This document shows positions 26,972 through 35,956 of a DNA stretch of 64,000 bases, one piece after another. Position 1 is the first letter of the stretch. Every line of letters starts with the position of its first letter. Origin of the DNA: RGIG9608 sp045602425 (lineage in GTDB: Bacteria > Bacteroidota > Bacteroidia > Bacteroidales > Paludibacteraceae); contig JAZSBO010000006.1 of the NCBI GenBank assembly GCA_045602425.1, positions 127,456 through 191,455 on the forward strand, written 5' to 3'. Position numbers and translations under genes: made by a program. The notes below the pieces were generated by a model. The model ran no database searches, was not told the origin of the DNA, and was given only the letters and a program-made list of their open reading frames with translations.

Positions 26972-29400
26972 AAAAATTAAATATATTTCTCGTAGTAATA
27001 ATTTTGTTTTTTACAACCAAAGCAAAAGCTCAACAAGTAAACTCGCTTTACTTTTTAGACAATGTTCCTTTTCAACAAAATATAAATCCTGCATTGCAAC
27101 CCGAACGTGAAGGGTATTATGCTCTTCCTGTGATTGGATTTGGACAACTATCCGTTGGGAACAATTCTTTTAGTTTAAAAAACTTTTTATACCAACCAAA
27201 GGGACAAAAACAAATGGTAACCTTCTTGCATCCTGAGTTTGGCAATATAGATAATTTTTATAAAAGAATAAAGAAAACGACACTTGTAAACGCTGATTAC
27301 CAGATTAATTTACTTTCATTTGGATTTCGTTTCAAGCAAAAAAATTATTTTACATTTAACATATCTGAACGAATAGAGATGGGATTAGGAATCCCAAAAG
27401 ATTTTTTCAAGCTACTTTTATACGGAGCACCAGAACAAACAGGTAACAAATTCAACATCAAAACATTAGGACTATCAGCTACTGCATACACTGAAATAGG
27501 GGCAGGAGTGGCTTTCACTCACAGCGAGAAATTACAAACAGGCTTTAAATTAAAATTATTGCTTGGTAATATGAATGCAACTCTTAACAACAAAGAGTTA
27601 GCACTAACAACTGGCATCGATCAATGGAATGTAAAAGGGAATAGTACTTTACGCGTAGCCTCTCCTCTACAAATCAATAGTGATTTTAGCGATGTTGTAA
27701 TGCCTGCAAACGTATTAGATTTTATAAAACCATCAGGATACGGAGGTGCAATTGATTTAGGTATCGTTTATAACATTAAGAATAATCTTCGACTAACAGC
27801 GGCAATTACCGATTTAGGATTTATTTATTGGAATAATACATCACTAAATACGACAGCAGATGTTGAATATTCTTTTAAAGGACTTGAAGTTGATGGTTCG
27901 TCATTATTTGAAAATTTCAATACAAATGATTTACTAGATTCTTTAAAAAATGGATTTACAGGTTCATTCAATAGCGAAGAAGAAAGCGAAAACAATAGTA
28001 GTTATATGACAATGACTACAGCAAAACTAAACATCGGTTTCGATTGGAGTTTTTATAAAGATAAATTCGGTATAGGCGTTCTTTCGCGTACAATGCTTCT
28101 TAATAAAAATATTTACGAAGAAATTACCGCTTCTTTCAAAATAAAACCTGTAAATTGGTTTAATATGAATGTAAGTTATTCGATTTTAAATGGGAAGAGT
28201 TCGTTAGGTGCAGGTATGGGATTAAGAGCAGGTCCTATTCTTTTTTTCTTCGCAGCAGATTATATACCTTTAAGTTATAGTTCTTATGGCAAAATACCTA
28301 TTCCGTACAACTCTTCGTCATTTAACTTAGCAGGCGGTATCACTGTTGTTTGGGGTAAAGCCGATAAGGATAAAGATGGCGTTGCAAATAAATTTGACCT
28401 TTGTCCTCTCACACCCAAAGGCGTTTTAGTTGACAGTGTAGGATGTCCATTGGATACCGACAAAGACGGAGTGCCTGATTATATAGACCAATGTCCCGAA
28501 ACACCTGCTGAAGCCATTGGTTTAATAGATTCTATAGGATGCCCGTTAGACACCGACAAAGACGGAGTTCCCGATTATTTAGATTTGTGTCCTAATACAT
28601 TAGAAAATGTTATTGTTGATAGTGTAGGTTGTCCATTAGATACTGACAAAGACGGAGTACCTGATTATATAGACCAGTGTCCCGAAACACCTATTGAGGC
28701 TATCGGTAAAATTGATAGCGTTGGATGCCTGTTAGATACTGATAAAGATGGTGTACCCGATTATTTAGACGAGTGCGAGAATACACCTCTCAATGCTCCT
28801 ATTGATAGTGTAGGATGTCCATTAGACACAGACAAAGACGGAGTGCCTGACTATATAGACCAATGTCCCGAAACACCTACTGAAGCCATTGGTTTAGTAG
28901 ATTCTATAGGATGTCCGTTAGATACCGACAAAGACGGTATCCCCGATTATTTAGACAAATGTCCTACTGTACAAGGTCCTACTCATACAAATGGTTGCCC
29001 TGAAATAAAACAAGAAGTAACAAAACTATTTACAAAAGCCCTACAAGGTATTCAATTTGCAACAGGAAAAGATATTCTATTAAAAACCTCATTCCCAATT
29101 CTTGATGATATTGCAAAGGTTATGATTGAAAATCCAGAATACAAACTCACAATAGCAGGACATACCGACAATCAAGGTGATCCTTTAAAAAATTTGGATT
29201 TATCGGATAGAAGAGCTCTTTCTGTAAAATTGTATTTAATGAAAAAAGGTGTTGATATAAGTAGAATGACGTCTATTGGATATGGAGACACAAAACCTGT
29301 TGCCGACAACAAAACTGCAGCAGGAAGAAAGCAAAACAGACGTGTGGAGTTCACAGTTGAATTTGAGGTTACAACATTAGAAACAATTACTCAAGAATAA
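26968..29400 (+). CDS. DUF5723-TSP3-OmpA outer-membrane protein
   Basis: An 810-residue protein with a signal peptide (about 1-21, ending TKAKAQ), a beta-barrel-type DUF5723 domain (about 25-460), seven thrombospondin type 3-like calcium-binding repeats with DTDKDGVPDY (about 466-680), and a C-terminal OmpA domain (about 685-800) with AGHTDNQGD and NRRVEF that binds peptidoglycan. It therefore probably spans from outer membrane to cell wall. Similar barrel-TSP3-OmpA proteins are common in Bacteroidota. Repeats alternate between 32 and 30 residues. The gene is coupled by a four-base overlap to the upstream lipoprotein. Function unknown beyond envelope anchoring. Confidence 0.9.
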   Translation: MKKLNIFLVVIILFFTTKAKAQQVNSLYFLDNVPFQQNINPALQPEREGYYALPVIGFGQLSVGNNSFSLKNFLYQPKGQKQMVTFLHPEFGNIDNFYKRIKKTTLVNADYQINLLSFGFRFKQKNYFTFNISERIEMGLGIPKDFFKLLLYGAPEQTGNKFNIKTLGLSATAYTEIGAGVAFTHSEKLQTGFKLKLLLGNMNATLNNKELALTTGIDQWNVKGNSTLRVASPLQINSDFSDVVMPANVLDFIKPSGYGGAIDLGIVYNIKNNLRLTAAITDLGFIYWNNTSLNTTADVEYSFKGLEVDGSSLFENFNTNDLLDSLKNGFTGSFNSEEESENNSSYMTMTTAKLNIGFDWSFYKDKFGIGVLSRTMLLNKNIYEEITASFKIKPVNWFNMNVSYSILNGKSSLGAGMGLRAGPILFFFAADYIPLSYSSYGKIPIPYNSSSFNLAGGITVVWGKADKDKDGVANKFDLCPLTPKGVLVDSVGCPLDTDKDGVPDYIDQCPETPAEAIGLIDSIGCPLDTDKDGVPDYLDLCPNTLENVIVDSVGCPLDTDKDGVPDYIDQCPETPIEAIGKIDSVGCLLDTDKDGVPDYLDECENTPLNAPIDSVGCPLDTDKDGVPDYIDQCPETPTEAIGLVDSIGCPLDTDKDGIPDYLDKCPTVQGPTHTNGCPEIKQEVTKLFTKALQGIQFATGKDILLKTSFPILDDIAKVMIENPEYKLTIAGHTDNQGDPLKNLDLSDRRALSVKLYLMKKGVDISRMTSIGYGDTKPVADNKTAAGRKQNRRVEFTVEFEVTTLETITQE
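28363..29007 (+). repeat. TSP3 coding repeats with 186-bp higher-order period
   Basis: Within the OmpA-type gene, a unit of one 32-residue and one 30-residue calcium-binding repeat recurs. The codon GAT/GAC that opens the longer unit is at 28453, 28639 and 28825, exactly 186 bases apart, and DNA identity between these copies is visibly high. Confidence 0.9.
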
Positions 29401-29405
29401 AGAAT

Positions 29406-29437
29406 AAAAAAGGGGAATAAATTTATTCCCCTTTTTT
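29406..29437. terminator. Bidirectional terminator, 32-base perfect palindrome
   Basis: AAAAAAGGGGAATAAA is followed directly by its exact reverse complement. It ends the lipoprotein-OmpA operon and, on the other strand, alr; its last two bases are part of the alr stop codon. Confidence 0.9.
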
Positions 29438-30941
29438 ATTCATCGAAATATACTCGCCTAACACGTGGTGCTACCGAAGTCAAAACTTCGTACGGAATCG
29501 TTCCTAACAATTTTGCTACTTCAGACAAAGATTGAGTATCTCCAAACACAGTAACTTCACAACCCTCTTCAACATCAACAGCGTCTGTTACATCCACCAT
29601 CATCAAATCCATACAAATATTTCCAATAGTTGGATATGATTTTCCGTTTATCAATACAGACAACACCCCATTCCCCAATCGTCTATCAATACCATCGGCA
29701 TATCCTAATGGCAACAAGGCAATTTTTGAATCTCGTAAAACCAAACCATTACGACTATAACCAACAGTCTCTCCCTTTTTTATAGTTCGAATTTGAGATA
29801 TACGAGTTTTCAACGAACAAACATTTTTTAACTGATTATCAAAACAAGTTACTCCCCACAAACCAATCCCCAAGCGTACCATATCAAATTGATATAATGA
29901 AAAACGTTCAATACCCGAGGAATTTAATATATGCTTCAATATAGGATAACCTATTTGTTCTTCTATATATTCGGAACAAGTTCGGAAATCAGCGATTTGA
30001 TTTTTCGTAAAATCATCAAATAGTTCGTCGTCAGAACCAACTAAATGAGAAAATACAGATACAACTTTTATCTCTGATGTATTTTTCAACAAAGATATTA
30101 GTTTGGTTATATCGCTTTCTTCAAAACCAGCACGATGCATTCCTGTATCAATTTTAAGATGTATCGGATAGTTTTTCTTTTTCAAACGAAGTAACACATT
30201 TTGTATCGCTTTCAGCATGCGAAAAGAATAAATCTCTGGCTCCAAATTATATTCTACAATACGTTCTAAAGCCTCAATCGAAGGGTCTAAAACTAATATA
30301 GGCATTCGGATTCCCTCTTGTCGCAACTCAACACCTTCATCAACAAAAGCCACTGCCAAATAATCACAATTCCAATATTGCAACGCTCGCGAAACCTCAA
30401 CAGAACCACTCCCATAAGCGGAAGCCTTTACCATACACATCAACCTTGTTTCTGGTAGTAATTTAGAACGGAAATACGATACATTTTTATGTAAAGCATT
30501 AAAATCTATTTCCAAAACGGTATCGTGAACCAATAAACGTAAACGATTTAAAAGTAAAGCAGAATCATATTTTGAAGAAACTTTGACTAAAATAGCCTTA
30601 TTTGAAACTTTTTTAAAAAAATCAGAAACTAAAAAATCTGCTAAATTTTTATAAATCTCCTTTTTTTTAAACGAAAAAAGTTTCTCGTAAAACAAAAAAA
30701 TTTCTCCAATAAAAATAACTTCTTGCAATAATTCATCTGAAACAGCCTTATTTACATTGTTACAAACAGCCATAAAATCTGTATCATCAGAATCTGACAG
30801 AATCAAAGTACGAGACATACTTTTGTCTGTCTGTTGCTCCAAAAAAGTCAACGAATGTTGTGTCAGATATTTCAAATCAGACTCATAAGAATCTGTTATC
30901 AATACACAACCATTTATTCCAGCTTCAACCTCTATACGCAT
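29436..30941 (-). CDS. alr: Alanine racemase with N-terminal MurF remnant
   Basis: Alr interconverts L- and D-alanine for peptidoglycan synthesis. Residues about 140-501 are a full racemase: MVKASAYGSGS with PLP Lys172, substrate-loop HRAGF, and VGYSRNGL with catalytic Tyr395. Residues 1-135 match the C-terminal domain of MurF: MRIEVEAGINGC, DSYESD in place of DSYNAN, TLILSD in place of the GDM strand, and ILVKVSSKYDS in place of LVKGSR. In Bacteroidota Alr is often fused to a whole MurF of about 820 residues; here the ligase's N-terminal and central domains are gone and the remainder has lost key residues. The chain has no good start between 30941 and the racemase. Located after nagB and its terminator, with no promoter box seen. 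Confidence 0.92.
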   Translation of the reverse strand: MRIEVEAGINGCVLITDSYESDLKYLTQHSLTFLEQQTDKSMSRTLILSDSDDTDFMAVCNNVNKAVSDELLQEVIFIGEIFLFYEKLFSFKKKEIYKNLADFLVSDFFKKVSNKAILVKVSSKYDSALLLNRLRLLVHDTVLEIDFNALHKNVSYFRSKLLPETRLMCMVKASAYGSGSVEVSRALQYWNCDYLAVAFVDEGVELRQEGIRMPILVLDPSIEALERIVEYNLEPEIYSFRMLKAIQNVLLRLKKKNYPIHLKIDTGMHRAGFEESDITKLISLLKNTSEIKVVSVFSHLVGSDDELFDDFTKNQIADFRTCSEYIEEQIGYPILKHILNSSGIERFSLYQFDMVRLGIGLWGVTCFDNQLKNVCSLKTRISQIRTIKKGETVGYSRNGLVLRDSKIALLPLGYADGIDRRLGNGVLSVLINGKSYPTIGNICMDLMMVDVTDAVDVEEGCEVTVFGDTQSLSEVAKLLGTIPYEVLTSVAPRVRRVYFDE

Positions 30942-30954
30942 AACTTTTTTGTAT

Positions 30955-30989
30955 AAAAAAGAAGATTACCAATTGTAGCAATCTCCTTC
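30955..30989 (-). terminator. nagB terminator
   Basis: On the minus strand GAAGGAGATT pairs with AATCTTCTTT over ten base pairs (two G-U) around a 12-base loop and runs into T residues. It lies between nagB and alr. Confidence 0.6.
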
Positions 30990-31008
30990 GTAGTATTGAC
31001 AAGTAATA

Positions 31009-31818
31009 TTAAAGTAAAGTATTAGGATCTAAATTATCCTTCTCAATGTCAAGGAAGTAACGATATGTACCTACTTTTAATTCGTAGCAAGCTTCATAAT
31101 CGCAAACAATAATTCCTTTTTGATGCATTTGCAATGCACTAATTGTCCACATTTGGCAAATACCCTCTTCAACAGCATGACGCAATGCACGAGCTTTATT
31201 ATGTCCATTCACAATAATCAAAACCTCTTTTGCATCAAGCACCGTACCCACACCAACAGTCAAAGCTGTTTTAGGTACTTTGTTTACATCATTATCAAAG
31301 AAACGAGAATTTGCAATAATTGTATCTGTTGTCAAAGTCTTTATACGTGTACGCGATTGTAAAGAAGAACCCGGTTCATTAAATGCAATATGACCATCAG
31401 GTCCAATTCCTCCCAAAAACAAATCTATTCCTCCCAACGATTTAATTTTTTCTTCATAACGTTGACACTCTCCTTCCAAATCAGTAGCATTCCCATTGAG
31501 GATATTTACATTAGCTTCTTGAATATCAATATGTTTAAAAAAATTATTCCACATAAAAGAATGATAACTTTCAGGATGGTCTTTTGGTAAACCGATATAT
31601 TCATCCATATTGAAAGTAATCACATTTTTAAACGAAACAACTCCAGCTTTATTTAGGGTTATCAACTCACGATACATACCTAAAGGTGATGAACCTGTTG
31701 GCAAACCCAAAACAAAAGGTTTTTCTGCTGTTGGATTTGCAGCATTAATTTTACTTGCCACATAATTTGCGGCCCATTTCGATACATTCGAGTAATCTGG
31801 TTCAATAATCAATCTCAT
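31009..31818 (-). CDS. nagB: Glucosamine-6-phosphate deaminase
   Basis: NagB converts glucosamine 6-phosphate to fructose 6-phosphate and ammonia, channelling amino sugars into glycolysis. The 269-residue protein has the standard length and motifs: LPTGSSPLGMYREL (about 39-52, phosphate site), FNMDEYIGL with the catalytic Asp, and GIGPDGHIAFNEPGSS (about 136-151, catalytic His and Glu). A complete promoter (TTTG, 20 bases, TATCTTTG) stands upstream and a terminator follows, so it is its own unit. nagA is not adjacent. Confidence 0.96.
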   Translation of the reverse strand: MRLIIEPDYSNVSKWAANYVASKINAANPTAEKPFVLGLPTGSSPLGMYRELITLNKAGVVSFKNVITFNMDEYIGLPKDHPESYHSFMWNNFFKHIDIQEANVNILNGNATDLEGECQRYEEKIKSLGGIDLFLGGIGPDGHIAFNEPGSSLQSRTRIKTLTTDTIIANSRFFDNDVNKVPKTALTVGVGTVLDAKEVLIIVNGHNKARALRHAVEEGICQMWTISALQMHQKGIIVCDYEACYELKVGTYRYFLDIEKDNLDPNTLL

Positions 31819-31842
31819 AAAAATAGTTATTTTAATTTTCTA

Positions 31843-31874
31843 CAAAGATAATTTTTTTTGGGTCTGAAGTCAAA
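31843..31874 (-). promoter_or_regulatory. nagB promoter, full -33/-7
   Basis: On the minus strand TTTG (31874-31871) is followed after 20 bases by TATCTTTG (31850-31843), matching the Bacteroides primary promoter at both elements; the ATG is 25 bases downstream of the -7 box. Confidence 0.75.
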
Positions 31875-31889
31875 GTTTTTTAATTACAA

Positions 31890-32174
31890 TCATTTCTTTT
31901 TAGGATTTCTCGGAAACCATCCCTTCTCCACACGTTTTTTTTGTTCAAATAACTCCAAAATTGACCAAAAGTTTGAAAACGAAAAGACTCCTAAAAGTAT
32001 TGCAATTATATTATTATCAACAAAGAAAGATATAACTAATGATACGATGCCAAGTAACAGAAAAAACCACCAACATTTAATTCCAAAATAATACTCTGCC
32101 TTAATAACTATCGGATGAAATAATCCGATGATAAAAAATGTTACTAATCCGACAACGACTCCTGTAAAATTCAT
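31890..32174 (-). CDS. DUF4491 family membrane protein
   Basis: A 94-residue protein with three membrane helices (about 2-22, 33-53, 56-70) that begins MNFTGVVVGLVTFFIIGLFH and contains the EYYFGIKCWWFF segment characteristic of DUF4491. The C-terminal tail is basic (KKRVEKGWFPRNPKKK) and should be cytoplasmic. It is last in a long co-directional run and starts eight bases after yggS. Function unknown. Confidence 0.85.
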   Translation of the reverse strand: MNFTGVVVGLVTFFIIGLFHPIVIKAEYYFGIKCWWFFLLLGIVSLVISFFVDNNIIAILLGVFSFSNFWSILELFEQKKRVEKGWFPRNPKKK

Positions 32175-32182
32175 ATTTTCTT

Positions 32183-32881
32183 TTAATAACGTTCTCCAAA
32201 AATAGAACTACCAACACGAACCATAGTACTTCCACACTCAATAGCCAACGGAAAATCTTCTGACATTCCCATTGATAAAATTTTAAAAGTTTCTTTTTGA
32301 AAAACTCTACTTGAATCAATCTCACGAAACAATTTTGATAACAAAGAAAATTCTATTTTTATCCGCTCTTTATCATCTGTAAAAGTTGCCATTCCCATCA
32401 AACCACAAATCGTTACAAAAGGAAATTCCTGAGAATTATAATCTTTACAAAATGTACTCAACTCGTTTGGTGTAAAACCAAATTTTTGTTCCTCTTGTGC
32501 AATATGAACCTGCAATAACACTTTTACTTTTTTATCATTTTTTGCAGCACATTTATTTATTTCGTGCAACAATTCTACAGAGTCAACCGAATGAATCAAC
32601 GATATAAACGGAACTATCTGACGAACTTTATTTCTCTGTAAGTGTCCTATAAAATGCCATTTAATATCTTTTGGCAATGCATTATATTTCTGTATTAACT
32701 CTTGTACACGACTCTCGCCAAACAAGCGTTCCCCACAGTTGTATGCCTGTAAAATATTTTCTTGAGAATGAAATTTCGACACACAAACCAAATCAACATT
32801 ATTAGGTATTACTTGTCTAATTTCTTCTATATTTTGTGTTATTGACCCCAATTTACTCTTTAGGTTTAAACGGGAAAACAT
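32183..32881 (-). CDS. yggS: YggS-family PLP homeostasis protein
   Basis: A PLP-binding protein (PLPBP family) that buffers cellular pyridoxal phosphate; no catalysis is established for the family. The 232-residue chain has VCVSKFHS with PLP Lys36, FGESRVQE, WHFIGHLQRNKVR and a C-terminal SMGMSEDFPLAIECGSTMVRVGSSIFG, all diagnostic. The ATG at 32881 overlaps the preceding gene by 29 bases; a TTG at 32851, just after that gene's stop, is an alternative start and would drop ten residues. Confidence 0.93.
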   Translation of the reverse strand: MFSRLNLKSKLGSITQNIEEIRQVIPNNVDLVCVSKFHSQENILQAYNCGERLFGESRVQELIQKYNALPKDIKWHFIGHLQRNKVRQIVPFISLIHSVDSVELLHEINKCAAKNDKKVKVLLQVHIAQEEQKFGFTPNELSTFCKDYNSQEFPFVTICGLMGMATFTDDKERIKIEFSLLSKLFREIDSSRVFQKETFKILSMGMSEDFPLAIECGSTMVRVGSSIFGERY

Positions 32882-33287
32882 CCATTATCATTGTTTCTGA
32901 AATCGTTGCAATTTCATAATCTGCCATTGTACCCTTCATTCCTTCTAATAAGTTATCTAATGCAGTTTTAAAACTTGCAGCTTGCACCATCATCACTTGT
33001 GGCAAACGTTTTTCCACTTGTTTTTTCTCATCAAAAGAGACAAAATTTACTTTGCAACGATACCATTTATCACCTACATCATTTGTAAAGAGTTCTGCTA
33101 TTTTTGCACGTTTTATATGAGCAACTACCAACTCACCACTAACAAAAGGTGTAATCTCTTCAACAATACGACTTTCCGCTTCTGTAAACGACATAGCATC
33201 AACTAAATATGGTTCCGTAACTTTCTTTATTAAACCATCTTCGCCCGTTTTATCAAACGAAACCTTACATTCAAACCAATTATTCAT
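32853..33287 (-). CDS. DUF4494 family protein
   Basis: A soluble 144-residue protein beginning MNNWFECKVSFDK and containing two copies of a similar module: WFECKVSFDKTGEDGLIKK and WYRCKVNFVSFDEKKQVEK (about 3-21 and 75-93). This duplication and the opening match DUF4494 of Bacteroidota. No catalytic motif is evident. It sits between rseP (gap eight bases) and yggS (29-base overlap) in a long transcript. Function not known. Confidence 0.85.
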   Translation of the reverse strand: MNNWFECKVSFDKTGEDGLIKKVTEPYLVDAMSFTEAESRIVEEITPFVSGELVVAHIKRAKIAELFTNDVGDKWYRCKVNFVSFDEKKQVEKRLPQVMMVQAASFKTALDNLLEGMKGTMADYEIATISETMIMDVFPFKPKE

Positions 33288-33295
33288 TATTAAGT

Positions 33296-34774
33296 CTATT
33301 TAAAAAATCTAATAATATCATTTCCATTGGCAAAAATTAACAATGCCAATAACAAAAACATTCCAATATTTAGAGCGATTTCCATAAAACGATCACTCGG
33401 TTTACGACGTGTAATTATCTCATAAAGCAAAAATAAGACATAACCTCCATCTAAAATAGGTATTGGTAAAATATTCATAAATGCCAAAATAATAGAAAGA
33501 AGTGCTGTCATATTCCAAAACAAATTCCAATCCCACATAGCAGGGAATAAATTACCAATTGCTGCAAAACCTCCTAAACTTTTTGCACCTGCTTTTGTAA
33601 AAACTAAACGAAACTGTTTCACATAACTACCCAACGTCTCCAAACCTAAATTCCAACCAGCAGGGAATGATGCAAAAAATCCGTATTCTTCTCTTACCGT
33701 TTTAAAATAAGATATTGGATTTTTAATAATAACACCGATTTTACCATCTTCATCAAGCATAACAGAATCCTGTAAAAGGACATCATTACGAACAAAAGAC
33801 AGCAACACTTTTTCATTTTTATGTAAAGAAAATGTTGTTATCAAATCGGTATAACTTGCCATAGGCTGTCCATTAAAGCCAACAATACTATCACCTGATT
33901 GTAACACCGTAATATTCTGTCCCACAACAGAATCAACTACAAAAGGCACACGAAGTGTCATAAATTGACTCTCTTCTGCATTAAGCATTTGTTCGCCAAA
34001 ATCTGTAGGCAAAACAAGCAATGAATCGTTTCCATTTCTCTGTAACAGAACATTAGATTTCCCCTCCAATACAATTTTTTCAACGACATCTTTCTCCGAA
34101 ACTATTTTATCTCCATTAATCGTAAGAATTTTATCTCCATTCTTAAATCCGTTATTCAATGCTGTTTGACAATAATCATAACCAAGATAAGCACTATCAA
34201 CAGGCAACAATTCTTTTCCCCATACAAACAGAATCATAGAATAAACAATAATCGCTGTAATAAAATTCATCAATACACCGCCAATAATAATAAACAAACG
34301 TTGCCATGCAGGTCGTGAACGATATTCCCACGATTGAGGTTCAGTATTCATCGATGCCGTATCCATCGACTCATCAACCATTCCTGCTATTTTACAATAT
34401 CCACCAAGAGGTACCCAGCCAATTCCCCACTCTGTAGTTTCAGGATACTTTCTCCAATCATCATCAGACAAATTATCAGTTGAAGCTGGGACAAAAATCT
34501 GATTGCCTTTTTTATCTAACTTTGGATTACCTTGTTCATCTAAAAGCAACTTCAGATGTTCAGGTTCATTTTTAGTAAAAAACTTAACCTGCCATTTCCC
34601 TTTTATTTTCTTAAACTTTACAAGCGAAAACTTCCAATTGAAAAACAAATAAAATTTTTCGACACGAACTTTAAACAAACGAGCGAACATAAAATGTCCT
34701 AATTCGTGAACAAACACCAAAAGCGACAAACTTAAAATCAACTGAATCGCTTTAATCCAAAAATCTGCTACCAT
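33296..34774 (-). CDS. rseP: Site-2 intramembrane protease RseP
   Basis: RseP is a zinc metalloprotease that cuts membrane-anchored proteins inside the bilayer, for example anti-sigma factors and signal-peptide remnants. The 492-residue protein has the HELGH motif (His23, Glu24, His27) in the first helix, a PDZ region with repeated DSIVGFNGQ-type strands, and the second active-site segment NILPIPILDGGY near 440. An insert of about 60 residues after the first helix (KKIKGKWQVKFF onward) is longer than in E. coli. Twelve bases separate it from dxr. Confidence 0.95.
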   Translation of the reverse strand: MVADFWIKAIQLILSLSLLVFVHELGHFMFARLFKVRVEKFYLFFNWKFSLVKFKKIKGKWQVKFFTKNEPEHLKLLLDEQGNPKLDKKGNQIFVPASTDNLSDDDWRKYPETTEWGIGWVPLGGYCKIAGMVDESMDTASMNTEPQSWEYRSRPAWQRLFIIIGGVLMNFITAIIVYSMILFVWGKELLPVDSAYLGYDYCQTALNNGFKNGDKILTINGDKIVSEKDVVEKIVLEGKSNVLLQRNGNDSLLVLPTDFGEQMLNAEESQFMTLRVPFVVDSVVGQNITVLQSGDSIVGFNGQPMASYTDLITTFSLHKNEKVLLSFVRNDVLLQDSVMLDEDGKIGVIIKNPISYFKTVREEYGFFASFPAGWNLGLETLGSYVKQFRLVFTKAGAKSLGGFAAIGNLFPAMWDWNLFWNMTALLSIILAFMNILPIPILDGGYVLFLLYEIITRRKPSDRFMEIALNIGMFLLLALLIFANGNDIIRFFK

Positions 34775-34786
34775 TTTGAAATAAGA

Positions 34787-35944
34787 TTATTTTATTAAAC
34801 TTTTTGTAAAACAACGCACTACAGCATCTGTTTCAACATAATCTTCATACGAAGGATTTTTTATAAAATCAGATTTTACCATCACGGTTTCTATAACGTC
34901 GCTCATCTGTAAAAATCCAATTTTATTCTCTAAGAATGCTGCAACCACAACCTCATTAGCAGCATTTACAATACAAGGCATATTGCCTCCATATTCCATT
35001 GCTTTATAGGCAATAGATAAATTACGAAATCGACTAATATCAGGTTTCTCAAACGTAAGTTGAGAATATTCTGAAAAATCTAAACGTGGAAAACTGCTAT
35101 CAATTCTTTCAGGATATGTAAAAGCATATTGTATCGGGAGCCGCATATCTGGCATTCCAAGTTGTGCTTTTATACTACCATCCGAAAATTGAACCATACT
35201 ATGCACAATCGATTGAGGATGAACCAATACTTCTATCTGTTCAGGACGCACACCAAAAAGCCATTTTGCCTCAATAACTTCAAAGCCTTTATTCATCATT
35301 GTTGCAGAATCGATAGTAATTTTTGCACCCATATCCCAATTAGGGTGTTTTAACGCTTGAGTAGGCGTTACATATTTGAGTTCCTCAATCCTTTTTTCTC
35401 TAAAAGGACCTCCCGAAGCTGTTAAAATCAAACGTTCTATTCGATTGCTGTATTCGCCAGCTAAACATTGAAAAATAGCAGAATGTTCTGAATCTACAGG
35501 TAGAATTGGAACATTATACTTATTTGCTAAATCACATATCAATTCCCCTGCTACAACCAAGGTCTCTTTGTTTGCCAAAGCAATTACTTTTCTTGCCTCA
35601 ATTGCAGCTATAGTTGGTTTTAATCCTGCATAACCCACCATTGATGCTAACACTATATCTATCTGTTGCATTTGAACAATTTGAGCAATCGCATCAGAAC
35701 CTGCAAAAACCTTTATTGGTAAATCTTCAAGTAATTTTTTCAATAATTCATAATGATCTTCATTGGCAATACACACAACATCTGGTTTAAAATTTCGAGC
35801 TTGTTGAGCCAATAAATCAACATTATTATTCGCAGTAAGAGCATAAATTTGAAATCGTTCAGAATTTAAGGCAATCACCTCTAAAGCTTGCCGACCAATC
35901 GAACCCGTCGAACCTAAAACAGCAATTTGCTTTTGTTTTTCCAA
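34787..35944 (-). CDS. dxr: 1-deoxy-D-xylulose 5-phosphate reductoisomerase
   Basis: Dxr makes 2-C-methyl-D-erythritol 4-phosphate, the committed step of the non-mevalonate isoprenoid pathway. The 385-residue protein has LGSTGSIGRQALEVI (NADPH fold, about 10-24), ALANKETLVVAG, DSEHSAIFQC with metal ligands, and HPNWDMGAKITIDSATMMNKG, all conserved. It follows atpG by 12 bases and precedes rseP, so it is likely co-transcribed with ATP synthase. Confidence 0.97.
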   Translation of the reverse strand: MEKQKQIAVLGSTGSIGRQALEVIALNSERFQIYALTANNNVDLLAQQARNFKPDVVCIANEDHYELLKKLLEDLPIKVFAGSDAIAQIVQMQQIDIVLASMVGYAGLKPTIAAIEARKVIALANKETLVVAGELICDLANKYNVPILPVDSEHSAIFQCLAGEYSNRIERLILTASGGPFREKRIEELKYVTPTQALKHPNWDMGAKITIDSATMMNKGFEVIEAKWLFGVRPEQIEVLVHPQSIVHSMVQFSDGSIKAQLGMPDMRLPIQYAFTYPERIDSSFPRLDFSEYSQLTFEKPDISRFRNLSIAYKAMEYGGNMPCIVNAANEVVVAAFLENKIGFLQMSDVIETVMVKSDFIKNPSYEDYVETDAVVRCFTKSLIK

Positions 35945-35956
35945 TTTTCTTCGAAA

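Noticed and set aside
28363..29007. CRISPR-like regular repeats
   Set aside because: The repeats are in frame and encode TSP3 calcium-binding motifs; no spacers and no cas genes.
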